Assembly (NCBI RefSeq): GCF_002217755.1
Contig: NZ_BCFL01000019.1
Location: 248,001 to 312,000 of the forward strand
DNA length: 64,000 nucleotides
Direction: 5' to 3'
Source of the DNA: Streptomyces hyaluromycini
GTDB lineage: Bacteria > Actinomycetota > Actinomycetes > Streptomycetales > Streptomycetaceae
Under the pieces are notes generated by a model that was not told where the DNA came from, did not search any database, and saw nothing but the letters and a program-made list of their open reading frames with translations. How positions within the stretch are numbered: the stretch's first letter is position 1; the number at the start of each line of letters is the position of its first letter. Made by a program: the position numbers and the translations under genes. Below, one piece after another: positions 18,753 to 26,811 of this stretch.

Positions 18753-19430
18753 ATGACGGCGGAGTTCGGACTCTCCTGGCTGTCCATGCAGTGCGACGGC
18801 CTGGAGCAGACCCTGACCGTGGCGGAACTGGACTGCCTCGTGGAGAGCGGTCCCAGGCCGGCCCTGCTGATGATCGCTGCCCGCTCGGTGACCGACGTTC
18901 CCGCGCCGAGCCGTACCCTGCTCGGCCGGGACGTGCGACGGCTGCTGGAGTCGCCTCTCGACGACGCCGTGCTGCGCACGGTGTGGGCCGAGGGCACGGA
19001 CACCGCCTTCGATCCCGGATGGGACGAGGAGAGTATGCGGGACTGGCTGGCCGGGATCGAGGCGGCGTGGCGGGACGCCGAACGGCTGGCGGACCCGGGC
19101 TTCGTCCCGCCTCCGCAGGTGTCGGCGCCTGATCCGGGTCTGCGCGCGGCGGTCCTGGAAACCATCGACGGCGTGGCGGCCCGGCTGGCGGCCGTGACGG
19201 AGAACCGCGTCTGGCCTCCTAAGATCCCCGGCCTGCTGCCCGCTCTGACCGAGGTCGTCGAGAGCGTCGACGCGGACCTGGGTTTCCGGCTCTTCCTACG
19301 GGTGCTGAAGGCCTCGGCCCTGCCCGTCGGCCCGCGTGATCACCAGGCGTTCCTCGCGGTCGGCGAACGGTTCGGCTACCCGGACCTGGTCGCGGAAGGC
19401 TACCTCCACGTCGTTCCCGCCGTGCCCTAG
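18753..19430 (+). CDS. Probable immunity protein for the upstream toxin
   Basis: 225 residues. The toxin stop (TGA 18748-18750) is followed 2 nt later by this ATG, with GGAGGG inside the toxin's last codons; an ATG overlapping the stop would leave no spacing. The protein is acidic and cytoplasmic with no signal, helix-rich (LRAAVLETIDGVAARLAAV, VESVDADLGFRLFLRVLKA) and of no family I recognise. The assignment rests on position: immunity genes directly follow polymorphic toxins. It would act by binding the RNase tip in the producer cytoplasm. A strong terminator follows. Confidence 0.7.
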   Translation: MTAEFGLSWLSMQCDGLEQTLTVAELDCLVESGPRPALLMIAARSVTDVPAPSRTLLGRDVRRLLESPLDDAVLRTVWAEGTDTAFDPGWDEESMRDWLAGIEAAWRDAERLADPGFVPPPQVSAPDPGLRAAVLETIDGVAARLAAVTENRVWPPKIPGLLPALTEVVESVDADLGFRLFLRVLKASALPVGPRDHQAFLAVGERFGYPDLVAEGYLHVVPAVP

Positions 19431-19480
19431 GCGCGGCGCGGCTCGCGGCAAGGCGGGTGGTGAGCAGGCCACCGTGTGTC

Positions 19481-19521
19481 CCGGGGCCCCGGGACGGCAA
19501 CCAGCCGTCCCGGGGCCCCGG
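19481..19521. terminator. 18-bp terminator hairpin after the immunity gene
   Basis: A perfect 18-bp stem (19481-19498 with 19504-19521) with loop AACCA, 50 nt after the immunity stop, ends the toxin/immunity unit. Confidence 0.88.
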
Positions 19522-19618
19522 CGCTTGTACGGCTCGGCATCTCAGCATCCAGGACAGCCCCATAAGGGGTTCACGCGCCTGTCGAAGTCCATTACCCTGG
19601 ACTGAGAAGTGCACCGTA

Positions 19619-20662
19619 ATGAACAGCGAACCCTCTGGACCGCCCGTGACCACCCCCAGCACCTCACAGCCGACGTCGACGCCCACGCCCGCCCCGGTGT
19701 CCGCGCCCGCCGCCACCGGCGTCCCCGGCCGGCTCGGCTCGCTCGGTCCCGTCGGGCTGGTCCTGGCCGGCGGGATCTCCGTGCAGTTCGGCGGCGCCCT
19801 CGCGGTGACCCTGATGCCCAGGGCGGGCGCGCTCGGCGTGGTGGCCCTGCGGCTCTTCGCGGCCGCGGTGATCCTGCTCGTCGTCTGCCGGCCGCGGCTG
19901 CGCGGACACTCCCGCACCGACTGGGGCACGGTGATCGTCTTCGGCATCACCATGGGCGCGATGAACGGCCTCTTCTACGAGGCCGTCGACCGCATCCCGC
20001 TGGGCCTCGCCGTCACCCTCGAAGTGCTCGGACCGCTCGCCCTGTCCGTGCTGGCCTCCCGGCGCCTGATCAACGCCCTCTGGGCGGGACTCGCGCTGGG
20101 CGGCGTCTTCCTGCTCGGCGGCGGAGACTTCAGCGGCCTCGACCCCGTGGGTGTCGGCCTGGCCCTGGGCGCCGGCGCCATGTGGGCCACCTACATCATC
20201 TTCAGCGCCCGCACCGGCCGCCGTTTCCCGCAGGCCGACGGTCTGGCCCTGGCCATGGCGGTCGCGGCCCTGCTGTTCCTCCCGCTGGGCATCGCCGGGG
20301 CCGGCGGCAGGCTCCTGGACCCGACCACCGTCGCCCTCGGCTCGTCGGTCGCGGTCCTCTCCTCCGTCCTGCCCTACACCCTCGAACTCCTCGCCCTGCG
20401 CCGCCTTCCCGCGCACACCTTCGCCGTCCTCATGAGCCTGGAACCGGCCATCGCCGCCACCGCCGGCTTCCTCGTCCTCGGCCAGGCCCTGTCGGCCACC
20501 CAGGCGGCCGCCGTCGCCCTCGTCATCGCGGCGAGCATCGGCGCGGTCCGCTCCCAGGTCGGACGCGGCCGGAAGGCGGCGGCCGGAGCGGAGCCGGCGG
20601 TCGTTGCCCAGCCGGAGCCGGTGGCCGCCGCTCAGCCGGAGGGGAACGGCAGCGCGTCCTGA
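19619..20662 (+). CDS. EamA/RhtA-type inner-membrane exporter (DMT family)
   Basis: 347 residues from ATG; a GTG at 19646 is an alternative start. About ten hydrophobic helices in two EamA repeats, with the RhtA-like signatures FYEAVDRIPLGLAVTLEVLGPL and YTLELLALRRLPAHTFAVLMSLEPAIAA. RhtA homologues export threonine/homoserine or drugs by proton antiport. The first ~35 residues are a Pro/Thr/Ser-rich cytoplasmic leader. The last 31 bp overlap the converging permease operon. Confidence 0.85.
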   Translation: MNSEPSGPPVTTPSTSQPTSTPTPAPVSAPAATGVPGRLGSLGPVGLVLAGGISVQFGGALAVTLMPRAGALGVVALRLFAAAVILLVVCRPRLRGHSRTDWGTVIVFGITMGAMNGLFYEAVDRIPLGLAVTLEVLGPLALSVLASRRLINALWAGLALGGVFLLGGGDFSGLDPVGVGLALGAGAMWATYIIFSARTGRRFPQADGLALAMAVAALLFLPLGIAGAGGRLLDPTTVALGSSVAVLSSVLPYTLELLALRRLPAHTFAVLMSLEPAIAATAGFLVLGQALSATQAAAVALVIAASIGAVRSQVGRGRKAAAGAEPAVVAQPEPVAAAQPEGNGSAS

Positions 20663-21429
20663 TAGCCGTTCGACGGCCGCTGGATCTTCTTCACGGTCTG
20701 GGCGTCCAGCGCGACCGGCGCGGACTGCGTGCCCAGCTTCCCGCCGGGATGCCAGTTCCCCGTCACGGACACCCAGGTGTTGGCGGCCGGGATGCTGTCG
20801 CTGTAGATCCGCACCTTCACGGACTGCGCGTCGGCCGCGCAGCAGGAGATGATGATCCGGGTCAGATCCCAGCTCCCGCCCCCCGGGACCGGCGTGACCA
20901 GCCCGCTCATCTCCACGGTCCGCGCCTTGATGGCCAGCGAGCGGTCCTGCTGCACCCGCGTGGTGAAGTCCGTGAGCGTGATGGGCAGCGGCGAGGTCTT
21001 CGGCAGCGGATCGAAGTCGTCCTGCTCCGCGACGACCTTGGCGGGCTGCCGGGCCGCGGTGTACGCGCCGAGCGCCGGCGGGGCGTAGAAGAGCAGACTC
21101 AGCGCGGGAAGCAGGAGCAGCCAGGCGACCCGGGGGACGGCCGAGTGGTCGTGACCGTGGTGCTGTTCGGGCTCGTTGTGTGGTCCGGCGCCATGTGCGT
21201 GGGCACCATGTGTGTGACCCTCATGCCTGCCGTGCCCCTTCCGCCCGTCCCGGCCCTCCCGCGCCGCCGCCTCCACGATGCCCAGCACCAGCAGCACGAA
21301 CCCCGACGCGATCAGCAGCGGCCGCATCCCGGGTTTGACGTAGCGCAGGCACAGGTCCGTGAAGAGCGAGGCGTGCAGCAGTCCCAGGCCGCTGAGGACC
21401 AGCAGGGTCACCTGGAGCGGACGTCTCAC
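20632..21429 (-). CDS. TIGR03943-family permease partner protein
   Basis: 265 residues from a GTG overlapping the permease stop. Two N-terminal transmembrane helices, a His-rich cytoplasmic loop (HGRHEGHTHGAHAHG and HHGHDH), a third helix (AWLLLLPALSLLFYAPP), then an extracytoplasmic domain with the family mark IIISCCAADA. The family regularly pairs with the DUF318/ArsP_1-like permease, as here. The His-rich loop suggests metal handling. Function not established. Confidence 0.8.
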   Translation of the reverse strand: MRRPLQVTLLVLSGLGLLHASLFTDLCLRYVKPGMRPLLIASGFVLLVLGIVEAAAREGRDGRKGHGRHEGHTHGAHAHGAGPHNEPEQHHGHDHSAVPRVAWLLLLPALSLLFYAPPALGAYTAARQPAKVVAEQDDFDPLPKTSPLPITLTDFTTRVQQDRSLAIKARTVEMSGLVTPVPGGGSWDLTRIIISCCAADAQSVKVRIYSDSIPAANTWVSVTGNWHPGGKLGTQSAPVALDAQTVKKIQRPSNGYQDALPFPSG

Positions 21430-22508
21430 AGCAGCACTCCTCCGACCAGCACACTGCACAGGACCGCGACCACCGTCGTGGCGGTCGAGAAGCGAGCCGC
21501 GAAGGCCCGGCCGAACGTGCCCGCCTGCAACGCGATCAGCTTGAGGTCGACCATGGGGCCGACCACCATGAACGCCAGCCGGGCGGTGGGCGAGAAACCC
21601 GTGAGCGACGACGCCACGAACGCGTCCGCCTCCGAGCACACCGCGAGGATGACCGCCAGCGCGGCCAGGAACAGCACCGACAGCCAGGGCGAACCGGAGA
21701 AGGTGTCGAGCACCGAACGCGGTACGGCCACGTTGAAGGTGGCCGCGGCCATGGCGCCGATCACCAGGAAACCGCCGGCCTGGAGGAAGTCGTGCTGGAA
21801 CCCGCGCCGGAACTCCGTCCAGCGGCTGTGCCCCGGCTGGTGCCCGGTGTGCCGTACGGCGGGCCGCAGCCACTCCTCCCGCCCCAGCCAGAGCCACAGC
21901 CAGCCCATCACGGCGGCGGTGACCAGCGAGGCGAGCAGCCGGGCCAGCACCATGAGGGGGGTGCCGGGGAAGGCGATGGCGGTGGCGGTCAGCACCACCG
22001 GGTTGATGGCGGGCGCGGAGAGCAGGAACGCGAAGGCGGCGGCCGGGGTGACCCCGCGCCCGATCAGGCTGTTGGCCACCGGCACCGACGCGCACTCGCA
22101 CCCCGGCAGCACGACCCCGGCGACCCCGGCGACCGGCACCGCGAGCGCGGGCCGCTTGGGCAGCAGCCGCGTGAACACCCGCTCCGGCACGAACGCGTTG
22201 ATCGCCCCCGACAGTGCGGTACCGAGCAGCAGAAACGGTGTCGCCTGCACGATCACCGCGAGACACACCGTCTGCCAGGCCTGCAGCGCGGCCTTGCTGA
22301 CGCCCTGGCCCACGAGGAAGAGGGCGGTACCGGGCAGGACGGCGGCGGCCACGAGGAGGAGCGGCCAGTAGCGGGGCGGTTCAGGCGGGGGCGGATCCTC
22401 GATCCCCGCGTCACCCGAGTCCACCGGGTAGCCGCCTGCCGGGGGTGTCACGACGGCGGTCGCCTCCACCCCTACGGCGAGTTCATCTGTCCTCCGCACG
22501 CCCCGCAC
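21426..22508 (-). CDS. Permease of the DUF318/ArsP_1-like family
   Basis: 360 residues from GTG; other in-frame GTGs are nearby. About eight to ten helices, with the family hallmark GCECASVPVANSLIGRGVTPAAAFAFLLSAPAINPVVL in pieces: GCECASVP near 135 and SAPAINP near 165. A second internal repeat ends CSEADAFVASSL. Members transport organoarsenicals or thio-compounds in some bacteria, but many are uncharacterised. It is the first gene of a two-gene operon with the TIGR03943 protein. No metal-regulator box was recognised upstream. Confidence 0.82.
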   Translation of the reverse strand: MRGVRRTDELAVGVEATAVVTPPAGGYPVDSGDAGIEDPPPPEPPRYWPLLLVAAAVLPGTALFLVGQGVSKAALQAWQTVCLAVIVQATPFLLLGTALSGAINAFVPERVFTRLLPKRPALAVPVAGVAGVVLPGCECASVPVANSLIGRGVTPAAAFAFLLSAPAINPVVLTATAIAFPGTPLMVLARLLASLVTAAVMGWLWLWLGREEWLRPAVRHTGHQPGHSRWTEFRRGFQHDFLQAGGFLVIGAMAAATFNVAVPRSVLDTFSGSPWLSVLFLAALAVILAVCSEADAFVASSLTGFSPTARLAFMVVGPMVDLKLIALQAGTFGRAFAARFSTATTVVAVLCSVLVGGVLL

Positions 22509-22680
22509 GCCTCACACATCACTCCATCGCCGGATGTTCGCATCGAACATAGGGCATGCCGGTCCCTCTGCCGCGACGGGCTGTGCCAAGGATTGCCCCA
22601 GGGTGACTCCGGATGTCGCCAAGGAGCGCCGCCCGGGGCGGCGGGCCCGCGCTCCGGACCACGGCTCCGCCGAATTAATG

Positions 22681-22692
22681 CAAGCGTGCTTG
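22681..22692. promoter_or_regulatory. Palindrome upstream of the acyl-CoA operon
   Basis: CAAGCGTGCTTG, two 5-bp arms around GT, sits in an unusually AT-rich stretch (GAATTAATG before, ATTG after), 34 bp before the first gene of the eight-gene operon. It is a plausible operator for the TetR protein encoded at the operon's end. Confidence 0.45.
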
Positions 22693-22725
22693 ATTGTTTC
22701 CTGGCCCGCTGCCATGCTCCTCCCC

Positions 22726-23520
22726 ATGTCCGATCCGACGCCCGTCATCGACGACCTGCGTGAGGAGAGTGCGGAACTCGACCGGCTGGTAGCCGAGTTG
22801 GGGCCCGAGCAGTGGGCTCTCGGCACGCCCGCGCCTCGCTGGACCGTCGCCCACCAGATCGCCCACCTCGCCTGGACCGACCACTCCTCGCTGCTGGCCG
22901 TGACCGACCAGGACGCCTTCGCCCGTGAGGTCGAGAAGGCGCTGACCGCACCCGGGGACTTCGTGGACAACGGGGCGGAGGACGGCGCCGCCAAGCCGCC
23001 CGCCCGGTTGCTGGCGGACTGGCGGGCCGGGCGCGAGGCCCTGGACCAGGCGCTGCGCGCGGCACCCGTGCGGGCGCGATTCCCCTGGTACGGCCCCCCT
23101 ATGTCGGTCGCCTCCATGGCCACCGCCCGGCTGATGGAGACCTGGGCGCACGGCCTGGACATCGCCGACGCGCTGGGCGTGACCCGCACCCCCACCGACC
23201 GGCTCCGGCACATCGCCCGCCTCGGCGTCCGCACCCGCGACTTCGCCTTCGGCGTGCACGGACTGCCCGTGCCGTTCGAGGAGTTCCGCGTCGAACTGAC
23301 CGCACCCTCCGGCGACCTGTGGACATACGGCCCCGAGGACGCCGACGACCGCGTCACCGGCCCCGCCCTCGACTTCTGCCTCCTGGTCACCCAGCGCGCC
23401 CACCGCGCCGACCTCGCGCTCGAAGCCGTCGGCCCGGACGCCGACCGCTGGCTGGACGTCGCCCAGGCCTTCGCGGGCCCGCCCGGCCCCGGCCGCACCC
23501 CGAAGGGCGGCACCCCGTGA
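22726..23520 (+). CDS. TIGR03084-family DinB-like metal-binding protein
   Basis: 264 residues from ATG (MSDPTPVIDDL). Helical-bundle DinB/maleylpyruvate-isomerase-like fold with the expected metal histidines in WTVAHQIAHLAWTDH and METWAHGLDIADALG. Proteins of this type use a divalent metal and may be thiol-dependent (mycothiol) S-transferases or isomerases. It is the first gene of the operon and overlaps the AtuA-like gene by 4 bp. Its pathway role is unassigned, though the family is often found with acyl-CoA carboxylase clusters. Confidence 0.75.
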   Translation: MSDPTPVIDDLREESAELDRLVAELGPEQWALGTPAPRWTVAHQIAHLAWTDHSSLLAVTDQDAFAREVEKALTAPGDFVDNGAEDGAAKPPARLLADWRAGREALDQALRAAPVRARFPWYGPPMSVASMATARLMETWAHGLDIADALGVTRTPTDRLRHIARLGVRTRDFAFGVHGLPVPFEEFRVELTAPSGDLWTYGPEDADDRVTGPALDFCLLVTQRAHRADLALEAVGPDADRWLDVAQAFAGPPGPGRTPKGGTP

Positions 23521-25208
23521 CCCTGCGCATAGGCAACGCCTCCGGTTTCTACGGCGACCGCTTCGACGCGCTGCGCGAGATGCTCACCGGCGGCGAACTC
23601 GACGTCCTCACCGGCGACTACCTCGCCGAGCTGACCATGCTCATCCTGGGCCGCGACCGGCTCAAGGACCCCGGCGCCGGATACGCCCGCACCTTCCTGC
23701 GCCAGCTGGAGGACTGCCTGGGCCTGGCCCGGGAGCGGGGCGTACGGATCGTCACCAACGCCGGCGGCCTCAACCCGGCCGGACTCGCCGACGCCGTACG
23801 GCAGCTGGCCGACCGGCTCGGCATACCTGTGCGCGTCGCACATGTGGAGGGCGACGACCTGACCGCCGCCCACCCCGGCAGCCTCGCCGCCCACGCCTAC
23901 CTCGGCGGCTTCGGGATCGCCGAGTGCCTGCGGGCCGGCGCCGACATCGTGGTCACCGGCCGGGTGACCGACGCGGCCCTGGTCACCGGGCCCGCCGCCG
24001 CCCACTTCGGCTGGCAGCCGGGGGAGTACGACCGGCTCGCGGGCGCCGTCGTCGCCGGGCACGTCCTGGAGTGCGGCACCCAGGCCACCGGCGGCAACTA
24101 CGCCTTCTTCGCCGCAGCGGCGGCCGCGGGCCGGGACCTGCGGCGGCCCGGCTTCCCGCTCGCCGAACTCCACGAGGACGGCAGCTGCGTCATCACCAAG
24201 CACCCCGGCACCGGCGGCTTCGTCGACGTCGGCACGGTCACCGCCCAGCTCCTCTACGAGACCGGCGGCTCCCGGTACGCGGGCCCCGACGTCACCGCCC
24301 GCCTGGACAGCGTCCGGCTGAGCCAGGACGGCCCGGACCGGGTACGGATCGAGGGCGTCCGGGGCGAGGCACCGCCCCCCACCCTCAAGGTCGGCCGCAA
24401 CCGGCTGGGCGGCTTCCGCAACGAGGTCGTCTTCGTGCTCACCGGGCTCGACATCGAGGCCAAGGCCGCGCTGGTGCGCGAGCAGATGGCCGACGCGCTC
24501 GCCAAGTCCCCGCCGTCCGGGATCCGCTGGGAGCTGGTCCGCACCGACCGCCCCGACGCGGACACCGAGGAGACGGCCAGCGCGCTGCTCCGGCTCGTCG
24601 TAAGGGACCGGGACCAGGAGACCGTCGGCCGGGCGCTGAGCGCGGCCGCCGTGGAACTGGCGCTCGCCAGCTACCCCGGCTTCCATGTGCTCGCCCCACC
24701 GGCAAAGGGCGCGCCCTATGGGGTCTTCGAGGATGTGTACGTGCCACATGGCGAGGTGCCCCATGTGGCCGTCCTCCATGACGGGCGACGGATCCCCGTG
24801 CCGCCGGCCCAGGACACCCTCGTACTCCAGGACCCGCCCGAACCATCGCTGCCCGAACCGCTGCCGGCCGGTGGTCCCACCCGGAGGGCGCCCCTCGGGC
24901 TCGTCGCCGGGGCCCGCAGCGGCGACAAGGGCGGGAACGCCAACGTCGGCGTGTGGGGGCGCTCGGACGAAGCCTGGCGCTGGCTCGCGCACACCCTGAG
25001 CGTCGACGCCTTCCGCCATCTCCTCCCCGAGACCGCCGGGTTGAGGGTCACCCGGCACCTGCTCCCGAACCTCCGCGCCCTCAACTTCACCGTCGAGGGT
25101 GTGCTCGGCGAGGGTGTGGCCGCCCAACACCGTTTCGACCCCCAGGCCAAGGCCCTCGGCGAATGGCTCCGCTCCCGCCACCTGGACATCCCGGAGGCCC
25201 TGCTGTGA
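23517..25208 (+). CDS. AtuA-like protein (DUF1446, acyclic terpene utilisation family)
   Basis: 563 residues from a GTG overlapping the preceding stop. The start LRIGNASGFYGDR, the ITNAGGLNPAGLADAV segment and GADIVVTGRVTDAAL are family hallmarks. A smaller C-terminal domain (GLVAGARSGDKGGNANVGVW) closes the protein, as in AtuA of Pseudomonas, where the gene belongs to the citronellol/geraniol cluster but its biochemical role is unresolved. It overlaps the carboxylase beta subunit by 4 bp, which fits a role with a branched unsaturated acyl-CoA carboxylase. Confidence 0.85.
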   Translation: MTLRIGNASGFYGDRFDALREMLTGGELDVLTGDYLAELTMLILGRDRLKDPGAGYARTFLRQLEDCLGLARERGVRIVTNAGGLNPAGLADAVRQLADRLGIPVRVAHVEGDDLTAAHPGSLAAHAYLGGFGIAECLRAGADIVVTGRVTDAALVTGPAAAHFGWQPGEYDRLAGAVVAGHVLECGTQATGGNYAFFAAAAAAGRDLRRPGFPLAELHEDGSCVITKHPGTGGFVDVGTVTAQLLYETGGSRYAGPDVTARLDSVRLSQDGPDRVRIEGVRGEAPPPTLKVGRNRLGGFRNEVVFVLTGLDIEAKAALVREQMADALAKSPPSGIRWELVRTDRPDADTEETASALLRLVVRDRDQETVGRALSAAAVELALASYPGFHVLAPPAKGAPYGVFEDVYVPHGEVPHVAVLHDGRRIPVPPAQDTLVLQDPPEPSLPEPLPAGGPTRRAPLGLVAGARSGDKGGNANVGVWGRSDEAWRWLAHTLSVDAFRHLLPETAGLRVTRHLLPNLRALNFTVEGVLGEGVAAQHRFDPQAKALGEWLRSRHLDIPEALL

Positions 25209-26803
25209 CGGTCATCGAGACCACCCTCGACACGAACAACCCCGACTTCCGGGCGAACCGCGACGCCATGCTCGCCAAGCTCACCGACCTGGAGGCCGAG
25301 CACGCCAAGGCCCTCGCGGGCGGCGGCGCGAAGTACGTCGAACGGCACCGGGGGCGCGGCAAGCTCCTCGCCCGCGAGCGCATCGAACTCCTCCTCGACC
25401 CCGACACGCCCTTCCTGGAGCTGTCCCCGCTGGCCGCCTGGGGCAGCGACTACGCCGTCGGCGCCTCGCTGGTCACCGGCATCGGGGTGGTCGAGGGCGT
25501 GGAGTGCCTGATCACCGCCAACGACCCGACGGTGCGCGGCGGCGCCAGCAACCCCTGGTCGCTGAAGAAGGCGCTGCGCGCCAACGACATCGCCCTCGCC
25601 AACCGGCTGCCCTGCATCAGCCTGGTCGAGTCGGGAGGTGCCGATCTGCCGTCCCAGAAGGAGATCTTCATCCCGGGCGGCGCCATCTTCCGCGACCTGA
25701 CCCGGCTCTCGGCCGCCGGGATCCCCACCATCGCCGTCGTCTTCGGCAACTCCACCGCCGGCGGCGCCTACATCCCCGGCATGTCCGACCACGTGATCAT
25801 GGTCAAGGAGCGCGCGAAGGTCTTCCTCGGCGGACCGCCCCTCGTGAAGATGGCGACCGGCGAGGAGAGCGACGACGAGTCCCTGGGCGGCGCGGAGATG
25901 CACGCGCGCGTGTCGGGTCTCGCCGACTACTTCGCCGTCGACGAACCGGACGCGCTCCGGCAGGCACGGCGCGTGGTGGCCCGCCTCAACCACCGCAAGG
26001 CCCACCCCGACCCGGGCCCCGCCGAACCGCCCAAGTACGCGGCCGACGAACTCCTCGGCATCGTCCCCGGCGACCTGAAGATCCCCTTCGACCCGCGCGA
26101 GGTGATCGCCCGCCTGGTCGACGCCTCCGACTTCGACGAGTTCAAGCCGCTGTACGGCACCAGCCTCGCCACCGGCTGGGCGAGCCTGCACGGCTACCCG
26201 GTCGGCATCCTGGCGAACGCGCAGGGCGTGCTGTTCAGCCAGGAGTCCCAGAAAGCCGCCCAGTTCATCCAGTTGGCGAACCAGCGGGACATCCCCCTCC
26301 TCTTCCTCCACAACACCACCGGCTACATGGTCGGCAAGGAGTACGAGCAGGGCGGCATCATCAAGCACGGCGCGATGATGATCAACGCGGTCAGCAACAG
26401 CCGCGTCCCGCACCTCTCCGTCCTCATGGGCGCCTCCTACGGCGCCGGGCACTACGGCATGTGCGGCCGCGCCTACGACCCCCGCTTCCTGTTCGCCTGG
26501 CCCAGCGCCAAGTCCGCCGTCATGGGCCCGCAGCAGCTCGCCGGCGTCCTCTCGATCGTCGCCCGCCAGTCGGCTGCCGCGAAGGGACAGCCGTACGACG
26601 AGGACGGCGACGCGGCCCTGCGCGCCATGGTCGAGCAGCAGATCGAGTCCGAGTCGCTGCCCAAGTTCCTGTCCGGGCGGCTGTACGACGACGGCGTCAT
26701 CGACCCGCGCGACACCCGCACCGTCCTCGGCCTGTGCCTGTCCGCCATCCACACCGCCCCCTACGAAGGCGCGCGGGGCGGCTTCGGCGTCTTCCGGATG
26801 TGA
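25205..26803 (+). CDS. Acyl-CoA carboxylase carboxyltransferase (beta) subunit
   Basis: 532 residues from GTG. It transfers carboxylate from biotin to an acyl-CoA. Both crotonase-like halves are complete: N-terminal acyl-CoA oxyanion region (NDPTVRGGASNPWSLKK, VESGGADLPSQKE, GNSTAGGAYIPGMSD) and C-terminal biotin side (FLHNTTGYMVGKEYEQGG, MGASYGAGHYGMCGRAYDP). The motifs place it with methylcrotonyl/geranyl-CoA carboxylases rather than propionyl-CoA carboxylase. It is followed after 8 bp by the biotin subunit. The substrate is probably a 3-methyl-2-enoyl-CoA; sequence alone does not separate C5 from C10. Confidence 0.9.
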   Translation: MTVIETTLDTNNPDFRANRDAMLAKLTDLEAEHAKALAGGGAKYVERHRGRGKLLARERIELLLDPDTPFLELSPLAAWGSDYAVGASLVTGIGVVEGVECLITANDPTVRGGASNPWSLKKALRANDIALANRLPCISLVESGGADLPSQKEIFIPGGAIFRDLTRLSAAGIPTIAVVFGNSTAGGAYIPGMSDHVIMVKERAKVFLGGPPLVKMATGEESDDESLGGAEMHARVSGLADYFAVDEPDALRQARRVVARLNHRKAHPDPGPAEPPKYAADELLGIVPGDLKIPFDPREVIARLVDASDFDEFKPLYGTSLATGWASLHGYPVGILANAQGVLFSQESQKAAQFIQLANQRDIPLLFLHNTTGYMVGKEYEQGGIIKHGAMMINAVSNSRVPHLSVLMGASYGAGHYGMCGRAYDPRFLFAWPSAKSAVMGPQQLAGVLSIVARQSAAAKGQPYDEDGDAALRAMVEQQIESESLPKFLSGRLYDDGVIDPRDTRTVLGLCLSAIHTAPYEGARGGFGVFRM

Positions 26804-26811
26804 GGGACCAC

